Shown piece by piece: positions 28,401 through 36,609 of a stretch of DNA of 64,000 nucleotides. The stretch is from positions 2,852,001 through 2,916,000 of the forward strand of contig NZ_CP013480.3 of NCBI RefSeq assembly GCF_001465545.3. The letters are read 5' to 3'. The DNA is from Pandoraea norimbergensis. GTDB taxonomy: Bacteria > Pseudomonadota > Gammaproteobacteria > Burkholderiales > Burkholderiaceae. The notes below the pieces were generated by a model, which saw nothing but the letters and a program-made list of their open reading frames with translations, was not told where the DNA came from and ran no database searches. Numbering within the stretch: the stretch's first letter is position 1; every line of letters begins with the position of its first letter. Position numbers and translations under genes: made by a program.

Positions 28401-29019
28401 GAAGCGCGAACCCTATCGTCAACTGCAATTCTTCGACACGCAGGGGCGAAATATCGCCAAGATCACGTCCGTGGACGAGCAACACGTGACGGACTACGAT
28501 GCATTCGTCGCCGCATTTCGTGCGCCGGGCACGCAGGGCCACGTCGTAGCCCCGCCCGGACGCACTGCGCCCGCCACGTCGCCGGACCAAGCGGCATATA
28601 ACCTGTGCCAGCGCATGGATCAGGACGGGCGTCGAGCCAGACTGGCCTTGGCCGACGCGCTCGATGCCGCCAAGTCTGGCGGCTGGCCGGTGCGGATCGA
28701 CGTCAGCAACGACGGGGCGTCGTTGGCGCAAGCCGGGCGCATCGAGCAAGTCAGGAATATCGGCGGCGGATGGCTGAGCGTACAGATTCGGGATTTCACG
28801 CTGCACGTGCGCGCGTTGGGTATTGCCGCGAGATGTGATGACCTCGGCAAGAACGACGGACAAATCACGTTGCTGGACAGCAGAGGCGTGCCGTCCGTCT
28901 CACTGTCGCTTACGCGGCAAGCCACCGAACAACAGCACCAACGCTGGCTTGCCCTGTGGCAGGAAAACCCTACGGCCAGCGGCAAACAAGCTATCTCGCA
29001 GAACGCCCCCACTAGATAA
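25480..29019 (+). CDS. PvdQ-type acylase lipoprotein fused to a HemS/HmuS-like domain
   Basis: 1179 residues; starts at the ATGA overlap with the NRPS stop. A lipoprotein signal (LCLAVLGGC, lipidated Cys31) places it in the periplasm or on a membrane. Residues about 48-840 are a penicillin-acylase/PvdQ Ntn-hydrolase. They carry DGMPHIVADD, RGERSRYFG, the autoprocessing site G/Ser253 (codon 26236-26238, GSNALAFG), NPHWF and AWTHTVSA. In pyoverdine producers such enzymes remove the fatty acyl chain in the periplasm. Residues about 861-1165 are not acylase. They align with both repeats of HemS/HmuS haem proteins: repeat 1 has ASELLGTSEAELVAA, LGRIEVMVRTEHGI and LQFFDTQG; repeat 2 has a segment matching the GNRG..TG region, then WLSVQIRDFTLHVR. 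The connecting segment that carries the haem-ligand His in HemS is missing. Typical acylases are 750-800 residues, so this is a true in-frame fusion. The acylase call is secure; the role of the HemS-like part is unknown. Confidence 0.9.
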   Translation: MTFRFNRPDRHRHASARIVLGALCLAVLGGCAADASHSPAVAGSAEPQRYRAQIERTTDGMPHIVADDWGSLGWGAAYVQAQDDLCTMAQSFVTYRGERSRYFGAKGTQPTDSTLGDIDNLDSDVFFRLVADDARLQAYREAQTPQFRELVDGFAAGYNRYLQDWQRNKTAPSHAACRSEPWVTAISPDDVYRRLFAANLAGGMARFAGRVASAMPPGKTSGVLQPQGSTSPVEKLALREGELDVGGGRGIGSNALAFGAQGSAGAQSVLLGNPHWFLEGPDRFYQMRLTVPGQLDVSGVSFLGVPVVMIGFNHDIAWTHTVSAARRFGLFQLSLAPNSDTTYLVDGKPVAMTPVTITVPVREADGTVHPRSRTLYRTALGPVVNLGAMSPALQWRAGADGKPGQAFVIRDINADNYRVFANFLAWGRATSLDDFVGIARREAATPWVNTVAIGRDDPRVWFGDVGAVPNVPDALAAQCTPPLGKAFAAQAPGVPFLDGSRSACGWQSSPKAAQAGALPADAMPQLFRHDYVANMNNTHWIVNPAQPLTGFAAVTGGERSEMGLRPRLGFRLADQRIHGSDGLGAPGATADSVARAALDARSMSALLFKSQAVASACKPDGGRQIVSVQPIEKDRNATPARDVDIAEACRVLQRWDNTAGPFAQGAVLWDAWWAQIKSVPEDKRFAVPFDPQRPLDTPDTLNVDGKTLANWLGIAVLRLREGGFTPDVETGSAMYAVRNGVRIPWFGGCDDEGYFTSGCNSDARIENGALKIDAHAFSNSYLQVVTFGANGGPVDARTLMAGSQSDDPASAHFADGTLRYSKQAWVARPLDTTRTVDGALWLDSTQATPTLLSNMPKGKDIPARWGALSKQGMPAREASELLGTSEAELVAAEQGSGVVPLRVAPSDLRAMLARLHRLGRIEVMVRTEHGIAEQVIRSPKPLFDASGKATGALDMTVDASRWASAYAVTRYYGPKREPYRQLQFFDTQGRNIAKITSVDEQHVTDYDAFVAAFRAPGTQGHVVAPPGRTAPATSPDQAAYNLCQRMDQDGRRARLALADALDAAKSGGWPVRIDVSNDGASLAQAGRIEQVRNIGGGWLSVQIRDFTLHVRALGIAARCDDLGKNDGQITLLDSRGVPSVSLSLTRQATEQQHQRWLALWQENPTASGKQAISQNAPTR

Positions 29020-29091
29020 CCCCCAATGACATTACCGCTCGCGCCGGTCTTATCGAACGCCGCTCGCGGACAAGAACCACTGGAAAGTTGC

Positions 29092-30024
29092 ATGAAACGT
29101 CGTAGTTTTTGTGCCGGCGCGGCTGCCATGTTGGCGAGTGCCGGTCCTTGGGTCCACGCGGCCGGACGCCCGACGACGGCGTCCGCGCCCCCGTCCGGGT
29201 TGCGCATTCTTGCGCCCGATCGCGGCGCCGTGTCGTCGCTGCTCGCGCTGGGTATCGAACCCGTCGCGGGGGCCGATCGCGCCTTCTACGATTCGATGGG
29301 TGCCGAACCGCGCATGCCGCCGGGCATGAACATCGTCAACAGCGGCGACCCAATCGAGCCGAACCTCGAACTGATGATCGAGTTGGGCATCAACTGGTGC
29401 GTCACTGTGACCACGCCGCAAATCGCCCGCGAGCGCATGGGTGTCGTCGCGCCGGTCACCCATCTCGATATCTTCACGGGGGCGACCGGTGCCCTCGACC
29501 GTGCGGCCGAGGGGCTGCGCACGCTGGCGCGCATGACCGGCCGCGAGGAGCAAGCCGCCGCCTATATCACGCAGGTCGAAGCCCACATGACCGAGGTCGC
29601 CCGAACGCTGGCGGCGAGCGGTCGTCCGGCACAACGTCAGACCTATCTGGTAACACTCAACGACGGCGGCCGATCAATGGTCGCGTATGGCCGCAACAGC
29701 ATCATGTGGGACGTGATGACCCGCGTGGGCCTGCGCAACGCGTGGACACGCAGCACCAACGAGTACGGGTTCAGTGTCGGTGGCGTAGAGCTACTGGCGG
29801 AAGCGCCGGACGCCGACATTGTCGTCGTGGATTTCGGGGCGTCGACAACGGCCGCGTTGCGCCAACTCGCCGTGAGCCCATTCTGGAACCGGCTGGCGTC
29901 TGTGCGGGCAGGCCGCGTCTACCGGATTCCGCTCATCGATCTGTTCAACTCGTATCCGTCGGCATCGACACTGCTGCGCGGACTTGACGGGCTCATCCGC
30001 CGGGAGGACTTCCGTCATGTCTAG
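29092..30024 (+). CDS. FhuD-like ferric-siderophore substrate-binding protein
   Basis: 310 residues. The ATG at 29092 is preferred over the upstream in-frame ATG (29026), which lacks a ribosome site and would spoil the export signal. The protein then opens with MKRRSFC, a twin-arginine-type signal, followed by AGAAAMLASAG and WVHAA. The mature part has the periplasmic-binding fold of iron-siderophore binders: LRILAPDRGAVSSLLALGI, EPNLELMIELGINW, VAPVTHLDIF, VVVDFGAS and SPFWNRLASVRAGRVYRIP. Its role is to capture the ferric siderophore in the periplasm and deliver it to the permease. It overlaps the permease gene by eight bases. Confidence 0.88.
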   Translation: MKRRSFCAGAAAMLASAGPWVHAAGRPTTASAPPSGLRILAPDRGAVSSLLALGIEPVAGADRAFYDSMGAEPRMPPGMNIVNSGDPIEPNLELMIELGINWCVTVTTPQIARERMGVVAPVTHLDIFTGATGALDRAAEGLRTLARMTGREEQAAAYITQVEAHMTEVARTLAASGRPAQRQTYLVTLNDGGRSMVAYGRNSIMWDVMTRVGLRNAWTRSTNEYGFSVGGVELLAEAPDADIVVVDFGASTTAALRQLAVSPFWNRLASVRAGRVYRIPLIDLFNSYPSASTLLRGLDGLIRREDFRHV

Positions 30025-32026
30025 CATGGTCATCCCGACCCCGATGCCGCCGCGCGAGAAGTCGCCGCTGTCGTTCGTCCTGCTCCTCTTCGTGCTTGCG
30101 CTGGGACTGACATGGCTCAATCTGCACAACGCGCTGCCGGCCACCGGCTGGCGCGGCCTGTTGCCCGGCGCCGATCCCGACGACATGAAGCGCGTGGTGA
30201 TCGAGTATTCGTTTGCCCCCCGTCTGGCCGTGTCGCTGCTGGCGGGTGTCGCGCTCTCGCTCGCGGGCGGCCTGTTCCAGCACGTATTGCGCAATCCGCT
30301 CGCGGAACCGACGACGCTGGGGGTGGCGGCGGGCGCCAACCTCGCCATGACCGTCACGACGCTGTGGTTTCCGTCGCTACTGATCGAACATCGCGACGCC
30401 GTCGCGCTGGGCGGTGCCGTCGCCGCGTTTGCGCTGGTGTTCGTGATCGCCTGGGCGCACTCGCTCTCGCCGCTGGTGCTCATTCTGTGCGGTCTGGTCG
30501 TGACGCTGTGCGCCGGGTCCATCGGTTCGGTGTTGTCATTGTTCTTCCATGAAGGGCTGCTCGGCGTTTTCGTCTGGCAATCGGGCGCACTCAACCAGAA
30601 CAGCTGGGCCATTGCCGAGCAGTTGTTGCCACGCGTCGCGCTGGGTGCCGTGGCCGCGGCGTTGCTAGTGCGGCCGCTGTCGGTGATGGCCGTCGGCGAC
30701 GATGCCTCCCGCGCGCTGGGGGTATCCCTGCGCTGGTTGCGACTGGGCGCGCTCTTCGTCGGCACGTTGCTGTGTGCGTGGATCGTAAGCGCACTTGGTG
30801 TTATCGGCTTCGTGGGACTCGCCGGACCGGCGCTCGCGCGCCTTGCCGGGGCCCGCACGCTCGGAAGACGCCTCGCGTGGGGGGCCGTCATCGGCGCCTT
30901 GTTGCTGTGGCTTGCCGACCAGTTGGTGCAATGGCTAGGTCTGTGGATGCCGGAGATTCCGACCGGTATCGCGACGGCGTTGCTGGGCGCGCCACTGTTG
31001 TTGTGGCTCTTGCCGCAATTGCACGACAGCGCACACGTGCATCGCCATGAGGGCTCGGTGGCGCAGCGCGCACAGCGCAATCTTTGGGTCGCGGTGATTG
31101 GCGCGTTGCTGCTGCTCGTCGTCATGACGGTTGCCGCCATGCTCGTCTCGCGCGGCTTATCGGGCTGGCGCGTGGACACCTTCGAGTCGCTCGGCCGCCT
31201 GAGGTCGTTACGCATACCCCGCGTGGTCGGGGCACTCGCAGCGGGCGCCATGCTGTCGGTCGCGGGCATTCTGATCCAGCGTCTGACGGCGAATCCGATG
31301 GCCAGCCCGGAAGTGCTGGGGATCTCGTCGGGCGCATCACTCGGGCTGATCGTGCTGCTGTTCGCGGTGAATTCACCGTCTCAGGCGATGCAGCTTGGTG
31401 CCGCGTCAGCCGGGGCGTTTGCGGCGCTGGGGGCCATGTTTCTCTTGGCGCGGCGCAGCGGCTTTTCGCCTGAACGTCTGATTCTGACGGGCATCGGTAT
31501 CAGCACGGTCTTCAGCGGCCTGGCGTCGCTGATGATGGCCAGCGGCGATCCGCGTATGGCGATGATGCTCGCGTGGATGGCCGGATCGACCTATGGCGTG
31601 GGCGCGACGCAGGCCACCGTGGCGCTGGTGATCGCGGTCGTACTGCTGCCGCTGGTGCTGATTGCTGCGCGTGCGCTCGACATTCTGCCGTTGGGCGAAG
31701 CCGTCGCCCGGTCGGTCGGCGTGAATGTCGGACGCTCCCGGTTCGCGTTGCTGCTGGCCGCCGCCGTGTTGAGCGCGGCTGCCACACTCATCATTGGGCC
31801 GATTTCGTTTGTCGGGCTGATGGGGCCGCACATCGCCCGATTGCTGGGGCTGCAACGTCCCGTGTCGCAGATCTTCGGGGGGGCCTTTGTCGGCGGCGCG
31901 ATGCTGGTGCTGGCGGACTGGATCGGCCGAAATGCATTGTTCCCTGACCAGATGCCGGCGGGCCTGTTGGCCACGTTCGTCGGTGGACCGTATTTCCTGA
32001 TGCTGATCTGGCGAGACCGCGCCTGA
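30017..32026 (+). CDS. FhuB-like double-length ferric-siderophore permease
   Basis: 669 residues, about twice the size of an ordinary FecCD permease. It contains two tandem homologous halves (roughly residues 20-330 and 345-665), as in FhuB. Each half has the FecCD-type motifs: LAGVALSLAGGLFQHVLRNPLAEPT and SVAGILIQRLTANPMASPE (quoted in part) followed by LGV/LGISSGA, and GFVGLAGPALAR and FVGLMGPHIAR near the C-terminal end of each half. ATG 30017 follows GGGAGGA (30002-30008) inside the end of the binding-protein gene. Inner-membrane channel for the ferric siderophore, with the ATPase encoded 62 bases downstream. Confidence 0.92.
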   Translation: MSSMVIPTPMPPREKSPLSFVLLLFVLALGLTWLNLHNALPATGWRGLLPGADPDDMKRVVIEYSFAPRLAVSLLAGVALSLAGGLFQHVLRNPLAEPTTLGVAAGANLAMTVTTLWFPSLLIEHRDAVALGGAVAAFALVFVIAWAHSLSPLVLILCGLVVTLCAGSIGSVLSLFFHEGLLGVFVWQSGALNQNSWAIAEQLLPRVALGAVAAALLVRPLSVMAVGDDASRALGVSLRWLRLGALFVGTLLCAWIVSALGVIGFVGLAGPALARLAGARTLGRRLAWGAVIGALLLWLADQLVQWLGLWMPEIPTGIATALLGAPLLLWLLPQLHDSAHVHRHEGSVAQRAQRNLWVAVIGALLLLVVMTVAAMLVSRGLSGWRVDTFESLGRLRSLRIPRVVGALAAGAMLSVAGILIQRLTANPMASPEVLGISSGASLGLIVLLFAVNSPSQAMQLGAASAGAFAALGAMFLLARRSGFSPERLILTGIGISTVFSGLASLMMASGDPRMAMMLAWMAGSTYGVGATQATVALVIAVVLLPLVLIAARALDILPLGEAVARSVGVNVGRSRFALLLAAAVLSAAATLIIGPISFVGLMGPHIARLLGLQRPVSQIFGGAFVGGAMLVLADWIGRNALFPDQMPAGLLATFVGGPYFLMLIWRDRA

Positions 32027-32088
32027 CGCGACCGCCGACGATCGCATCGAACTGATTTAGATCGAACTGAGCAAGACCGGATGAAACG

Positions 32089-32946
32089 ATGATGGAAGAT
32101 ACCGAATTCGCCGCCACGCCATCGCAGGTGGCCCAAGTGGCACAACCCGAGCGCGACGCCCACGCGGTGCCGTCGCCGATGTACGACCTGTGCGACGTAT
32201 CGTTCAAGGCGGGCGAGCGCACGTTGCTGCAACCGCTCACGCTCACGCTGGCACCACGCCGCGTGATCGGACTGATTGGCCACAACGGGTCGGGCAAATC
32301 GACGCTGGTCAAACTGCTGGCCCGTCAACAGGCGCCGGCCAGCGGTGAGATTCGCTTCGAGAACACCCCGCTGGGCGACTGGCAAGGCAGGGCGCTGGCG
32401 CGCAAGATCGCCTATCTGCCGCAGCACACGCCGCCCGCAGCGGGACTGCGCGTGCGCGAGTTGGTGCGCTTTGGACGTTATCCGTGGCATGGGCCGCTGG
32501 GACGTTTCTCCGCGCAAGATCTGGCGCGTGTCGACGAAGCCATGGAGCTCACCGGCGTATCGCGCTTTGCCGATCGTCTGGTCGATACGCTCTCGGGCGG
32601 CGAGCGCCAGCGCGTCTGGCTGGCCATGCTCGTGGCGCAGGACGCCGACTGTCTCTTGCTCGACGAGCCCATCGCCGCGCTGGACGTTGCCCATCAGGTC
32701 GAGGTGCTGTCACTCGTCCAGTCGCTCTCGCGCACCCGAGGGCTGGGTGTGGTGGTGGTGCTGCACGACATCAACATGGCCGCACGCTTCTGCGACGAGA
32801 TCGTGGCGTTGCGCGGCGGGCGCTTGTGCGCCCGGGGCACACCGGCCGAGCTCATGACGAGCGAGCGTCTGGAAGACATCTACGGCATCGCCATGGTGGT
32901 GATGCCGCATCCGCAGACCGGCGAGCCGGTTTGCGTCGTCCGTTAA
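32089..32946 (+). CDS. FhuC-like ferric-siderophore ABC transporter ATPase
   Basis: 285 residues with Walker A GHNGSGKST, Q-loop region YLPQHTP, signature LSGGERQRV, Walker B CLLLDEP and switch His in VLHDINMAARFCD, the last being typical of FepC/FhuC-type ATPases. ATG codons at 32089 and 32092 are both possible. A 35-residue N-terminal tail precedes the ABC core. It powers the adjacent FhuB-like permease. Confidence 0.92.
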   Translation: MMEDTEFAATPSQVAQVAQPERDAHAVPSPMYDLCDVSFKAGERTLLQPLTLTLAPRRVIGLIGHNGSGKSTLVKLLARQQAPASGEIRFENTPLGDWQGRALARKIAYLPQHTPPAAGLRVRELVRFGRYPWHGPLGRFSAQDLARVDEAMELTGVSRFADRLVDTLSGGERQRVWLAMLVAQDADCLLLDEPIAALDVAHQVEVLSLVQSLSRTRGLGVVVVLHDINMAARFCDEIVALRGGRLCARGTPAELMTSERLEDIYGIAMVVMPHPQTGEPVCVVR

Positions 32947-32969
32947 GTTTCACGATTGGGGAAATTGCC

Positions 32970-34715
32970 ATGACCGACCGTTCCACGGGTCAATCGACTG
33001 ACTCGCCTGACAAGACGCGCATCGGCCACGCGTTGTTCCGGCTGTTCCGGCCCTTCCTGCCGATGAGCCTGTTCTCCACCGTGATGGGCGTGGTGGCAGG
33101 TCTCACCACGGCATGGTTGCTCGCGACGATCAACGACGGCCTTCACTCGCCCGACGGCATTACCGGCAAGACCATCGTCACCTTCGTCGTGCTGTGCGCG
33201 GTCACACTTTCGGGCAACGCCATCTCCGGCGTGGGCAACAGCGTAATCGGTCAGAAGATCATCGCGGCGCTGCGCAAGGACCTCTCGGCGCGCATCGTCT
33301 GTGCGCCGATCGCCGAAGTCGAGCGGTACCGCGTTCACCGCTTGCTTGCGACGCTCAACAGCGACGTCGATACGGTGAGCGCCGTGACCTTCAACTTTCC
33401 CGGCTTCATGACGGCCGTGGCGATTGCGCTCGGTTGCGTGGCCTACATGCTGGTGCTCTCGCCGCTGCTGTTCCTGTTTGCGCTGGCGGCGATCCTCATT
33501 GGCCTTGGTATCAATCACTACGCCTCGCTGCGCTGGGACTTCCACTACCGCGGCGTACGCGGTGCGCAGGACGAGCTCCAGAAGCAATACCGTGCCATTA
33601 CGGAGGGTGCCAAGGAGTTGCGTCTGAATCGCGCGCGCCGTCAGCGTGTGTACGGCGAGCAGTTGTCCGGTGCCGCCGACCTGATCGGCGAACTCAAGAG
33701 CCGCGCCATGCGCCTGTACTACGCGGCCAACGCGATGGGCGGCATGCTGTTCTTCGTCGTGATCGGGCTCATTCTGCTGCTTCAGTCGAAGCTTGGCGTG
33801 GACTCGCGCGTGGTCAGCGGTTTCGTGATCGTGCTGCTGTATATTCGCGGCCCCATTGAAATGATTGCCGGCGGCCTGCCGACGTTGATTCAGGCGCGCG
33901 TCTCGTTCCAACGCATTGCCGAACTGACGAGCCAGTTCCGGAATCGTGAGCCGCGCCTGCTCGATGGCCCTGCGGCGGGCGAAGCGGCATTCCCCGCGAT
34001 GCAGACGCTTGCCCTGCGCGGTGCTACGCATGCATTCCCGGCGGCGGGCGACAGTGCACCGTTCCAGCTTGGACCGATCGATCTCGAAATTCGTCGCGGC
34101 GAGACACTCTTCATCGTGGGTGAAAACGGCTGCGGCAAGACCACGCTGATCAAGACGCTGCTCTCGCTCTATACGCCGGGCCAAGGTGAGCTGCTGGTCG
34201 ACGGCAAGCCGGTGCCAGCGGAACAGCTTGACGGCTTTCGTCAGCAGTTTTCCACGGTGTTCTCGGATTACCACCTGTTCGACGACCTCGTGGCGAGCGA
34301 TGCCCAGACGATGGCGCACGCACAGGCCTATCTCGAGCAACTTGGGCTGGCGCACAAGGTGAGCATTGTCGACGGCGCGTTTTCGACCATCGACCTGTCG
34401 GCCGGGCAGCGCAAGCGTCTGGCGCTGGTGCACGCGTATTTGGAAAACCGCCCGTGGATGGTGCTCGATGAATGGGCCGCCGATCAGGACCCGACATTCC
34501 GCCGCTACTTCTATCAGGAGATGCTGCCGGACTTCAAACGTCAGGGCAAAACGCTGATCGTCATTTCCCATGACGACCGGTATTTCGGTCTGGCGGACCG
34601 CGTGGTGCGTCTGCATCAGGGACGCATCATCGAGGAAGCCAGCGGCAGCACGTTCGCCTACGAGACGCATGTCGACGGGCCAGTGAATGTGCAGGTTGAT
34701 GCGCCGGTGGAGTGA
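32970..34715 (+). CDS. PvdE/SyrD-like cyclic-peptide export ABC transporter (TMD-NBD fusion)
   Basis: 581 residues. The frame is open upstream inside the ATPase gene, but ATG 32970 with GGGGAAA just before it gives the correct N terminus. The first 330 residues hold six predicted membrane segments of an exporter-type transmembrane domain. A nucleotide-binding domain follows with Walker A GENGCGKTT, a variant signature LSAGQRKRL, the DEWAADQDP Walker B region of this family and HDD in the H-loop. PvdE-type proteins move the peptidyl siderophore precursor from cytoplasm to periplasm. That fits the adjacent periplasmic PvdQ-type acylase. Confidence 0.9.
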   Translation: MTDRSTGQSTDSPDKTRIGHALFRLFRPFLPMSLFSTVMGVVAGLTTAWLLATINDGLHSPDGITGKTIVTFVVLCAVTLSGNAISGVGNSVIGQKIIAALRKDLSARIVCAPIAEVERYRVHRLLATLNSDVDTVSAVTFNFPGFMTAVAIALGCVAYMLVLSPLLFLFALAAILIGLGINHYASLRWDFHYRGVRGAQDELQKQYRAITEGAKELRLNRARRQRVYGEQLSGAADLIGELKSRAMRLYYAANAMGGMLFFVVIGLILLLQSKLGVDSRVVSGFVIVLLYIRGPIEMIAGGLPTLIQARVSFQRIAELTSQFRNREPRLLDGPAAGEAAFPAMQTLALRGATHAFPAAGDSAPFQLGPIDLEIRRGETLFIVGENGCGKTTLIKTLLSLYTPGQGELLVDGKPVPAEQLDGFRQQFSTVFSDYHLFDDLVASDAQTMAHAQAYLEQLGLAHKVSIVDGAFSTIDLSAGQRKRLALVHAYLENRPWMVLDEWAADQDPTFRRYFYQEMLPDFKRQGKTLIVISHDDRYFGLADRVVRLHQGRIIEEASGSTFAYETHVDGPVNVQVDAPVE

Positions 34716-34723
34716 GCCGGACG

Positions 34724-35425
34724 ATGCGGGCACGACAGCTACTTTGCGAGAGCCGATGGCCTGCGGACGTTCATGTCTGGCATGTGGCGCTCGACGGCGT
34801 CTGCGACTCTGACGCGTATCGTTATCTCGATGCAGAGGAATTGGCGCGGGCAGGGCGGTTTCGTTACGACGTCGACCGCTATCGCTTTGCCATGACGCGG
34901 TCGGTGCTGCGGGAGTTACTGGGCGAGTACACCGGGGTGAGGCCTGCGTCAGTGGGCTTCACACTGGGCCAATATGGCCGTCCGGAACTGGCCACGCCCT
35001 TGGGGGAGACACCCATGTTGTCGTTCAACGTCTCCCATACGGGCGGCGATGCGTTGATTGCCGTCTCCCGGACACGCTGTGTCGGCATCGATATCGAGGT
35101 GAAACAGCGCGCGCTGGACTGGCGTGAGCTTGCACCGCTCGTCTGTACCGCCGCAGAGCGCGCGCAGATCGAAAGCTTGCCACCGGAGGCGCAGCGCGAC
35201 GCGTTCCTTCGCTGCTGGACCGCCAAGGAAGCGATCCTGAAAACCATCGGTCTCGGCATTACGGAAGGCCTGCTGTGCCTGCACGTCGATGTTGAGCATT
35301 CCGCCGAGCAGCAACCCGTTGTCATCGAAGCACCGCGCTTCGAAGCTGCTGCCCGGCTGAGGTTTCGGTGGTTTGACGATCTTCCGGCTTGTCAGGCCTG
35401 TCTGGCTTGGGGACAAGACGCCTGA
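34724..35425 (+). CDS. 4'-phosphopantetheinyl transferase (Sfp/EntD type)
   Basis: About 233 residues from ATG 34724, which has SD-like GGAGTGAG (34709-34716). An in-frame GTG at 34712, overlapping the exporter stop, is an alternative. Sfp-family motifs are clear: GRPEL, FNVSHTGG, CVGIDIE (Mg-binding acids) and FLRCWTAKEAILKTIGLG. It transfers phosphopantetheine from CoA to the PCP serines of the three NRPSs, so it is an essential activating enzyme of the cluster. It is the last plus-strand gene of the cluster and converges on tonB with a 15-base gap. Confidence 0.93.
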   Translation: MRARQLLCESRWPADVHVWHVALDGVCDSDAYRYLDAEELARAGRFRYDVDRYRFAMTRSVLRELLGEYTGVRPASVGFTLGQYGRPELATPLGETPMLSFNVSHTGGDALIAVSRTRCVGIDIEVKQRALDWRELAPLVCTAAERAQIESLPPEAQRDAFLRCWTAKEAILKTIGLGITEGLLCLHVDVEHSAEQQPVVIEAPRFEAAARLRFRWFDDLPACQACLAWGQDA

Positions 35426-35440
35426 AATTTCCCTTCAGCC

Positions 35441-36211
35441 TCACGCATCGTTAAAAATCACCCTCACTTTGAAAGTACTCAGCGTCCCCGCCAGATTTGG
35501 CGGCGGGGGTGGCATTACCGCGTGCTGCACGGCGGCGACGGCGGCCTGATCCAGCGTTGCAACGCGCCCGGGACGGGAGACGTGCACGTTCGACACCACA
35601 CCATCCCGATAGGCAAACTCGACGTCGATACTGGCTGTCAACCCCATGCCCCGCAACGCCATCGGATAAACCACGGCCGCTTGCACCGCAGCACGCAGTT
35701 TCGCGATAAAACGGTCGTCCGGCCCCGGTGCCACGTTCGACGGCGATGCCGCCGGCGTTGGCGCTGTGGCAGCCGATGGCGCAGGCGCGGCATCCACGCC
35801 GTCCACCGTCTTGATCGGCGGCGCCTCTGCGCTCACCGCTTCGTGCACGGGCTGTGCAGTCTTGTTCACATGCGACGTGACGGATTTTGGCGTCACTTCG
35901 CGCTTCACCGGCACGACCGGTTTAACCGGGGATGCCACGGGTTCCACCGGCTTCACGGCAGGTACTGCGACAGGCTCCGGCTCAACCATCGCCAACATCA
36001 CCGGCGCATCGGCGCGAACGGGCTGTGGTGACGGACTGCCACGTGAAAGCCATCCGGTCGTCACGCCCAGCAGGATCGCTTCCAATGCCAGCGCCGTCGC
36101 CATGGCTCGCCACGGCCAGCGTCCCTGAGGCGTCGTTGGACCGGGGGAGGGCAATGCGCCGCCTGCCGCCTGCGGATTGCCCACGACCGCCGACTGAAAA
36201 ATCGTGGTCAT
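35441..36211 (-). CDS. tonB: TonB energy-transducing protein
   Basis: 256 residues read from ATG 36211, overlapping exbD by four bases (ATGA). An N-terminal membrane anchor (MATALALEAILLGVTTGWL) is followed by a Pro/Val/Lys/Glu-rich periplasm-spanning region (EPVAVPAVKPVEPVASPVK and similar). A TonB C-terminal domain ends the protein (VYPMALRGMGLTASIDVEF, then VSRPGRVATLDQAAVAAV). It couples the proton motive force, with ExbB-ExbD, to outer-membrane receptors. It could serve the adjacent receptor, the siderophore receptor, or both. Confidence 0.92.
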   Translation of the reverse strand: MTTIFQSAVVGNPQAAGGALPSPGPTTPQGRWPWRAMATALALEAILLGVTTGWLSRGSPSPQPVRADAPVMLAMVEPEPVAVPAVKPVEPVASPVKPVVPVKREVTPKSVTSHVNKTAQPVHEAVSAEAPPIKTVDGVDAAPAPSAATAPTPAASPSNVAPGPDDRFIAKLRAAVQAAVVYPMALRGMGLTASIDVEFAYRDGVVSNVHVSRPGRVATLDQAAVAAVQHAVMPPPPPNLAGTLSTFKVRVIFNDA

Positions 36212-36600
36212 GGCGCCTCTTTCGCAGCGATGCCGATCTGCGTGACCCCTGCCGCGCGGCACGCGTCCATCAACTGGGTCAGTTGCTGCACATTGGCGGC
36301 CTTGTCGCTCGCGATGGTCACGACCGTATGGGCAGGATCGTGCGCACGCAGCGTGGCGCTCAGGGCGTCGAGCGTGACCGGATGTTGGTCGGCCTCAACG
36401 CTGCCGTCAGCGTGCAAGGCGACAAGTACCTTGGGGTGAGGCAGATCCTGCGCCGTCGAGCTTCCCGGCAGCTTGGCCGACATGCCCATCGACGGAATCA
36501 TCTTGAGCGTGATCATGATGAAGAACACCAACAGGAAGAACATGATGTCGATCATCGGCACGACTTCGATGCGTGCCTTTCTCGTTTCGAAATATCGCAT
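36208..36600 (-). CDS. exbD: ExbD biopolymer transport protein
   Basis: 130 residues, the usual family length. A short cytoplasmic N terminus (RKARIEVVPMID, with the membrane Asp of the ExbD/TolR proton path) leads into one membrane helix (IMFFLLVFFIMITL). A periplasmic domain follows, ending in ACRAAGVTQIGIAA. It lies nine bases after exbB and overlaps tonB, so the three are one operon. Confidence 0.93.
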   Translation of the reverse strand: MRYFETRKARIEVVPMIDIMFFLLVFFIMITLKMIPSMGMSAKLPGSSTAQDLPHPKVLVALHADGSVEADQHPVTLDALSATLRAHDPAHTVVTIASDKAANVQQLTQLMDACRAAGVTQIGIAAKEAP

Positions 36601-36609
36601 CGCGGGCTC

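Noticed and set aside
29791..31269. 492-codon minus-strand frame across the FhuD/FhuB-like genes
   Set aside because: Ser/Thr/Ala/Arg-rich low-complexity translation with no motifs, opposite well-supported genes.
32484..32969. Extension of the exporter frame upstream into the FhuC-like gene
   Set aside because: The extra 162 residues overlap a clear ATPase gene in another frame; a good ribosome site and start lie at 32958-32970.
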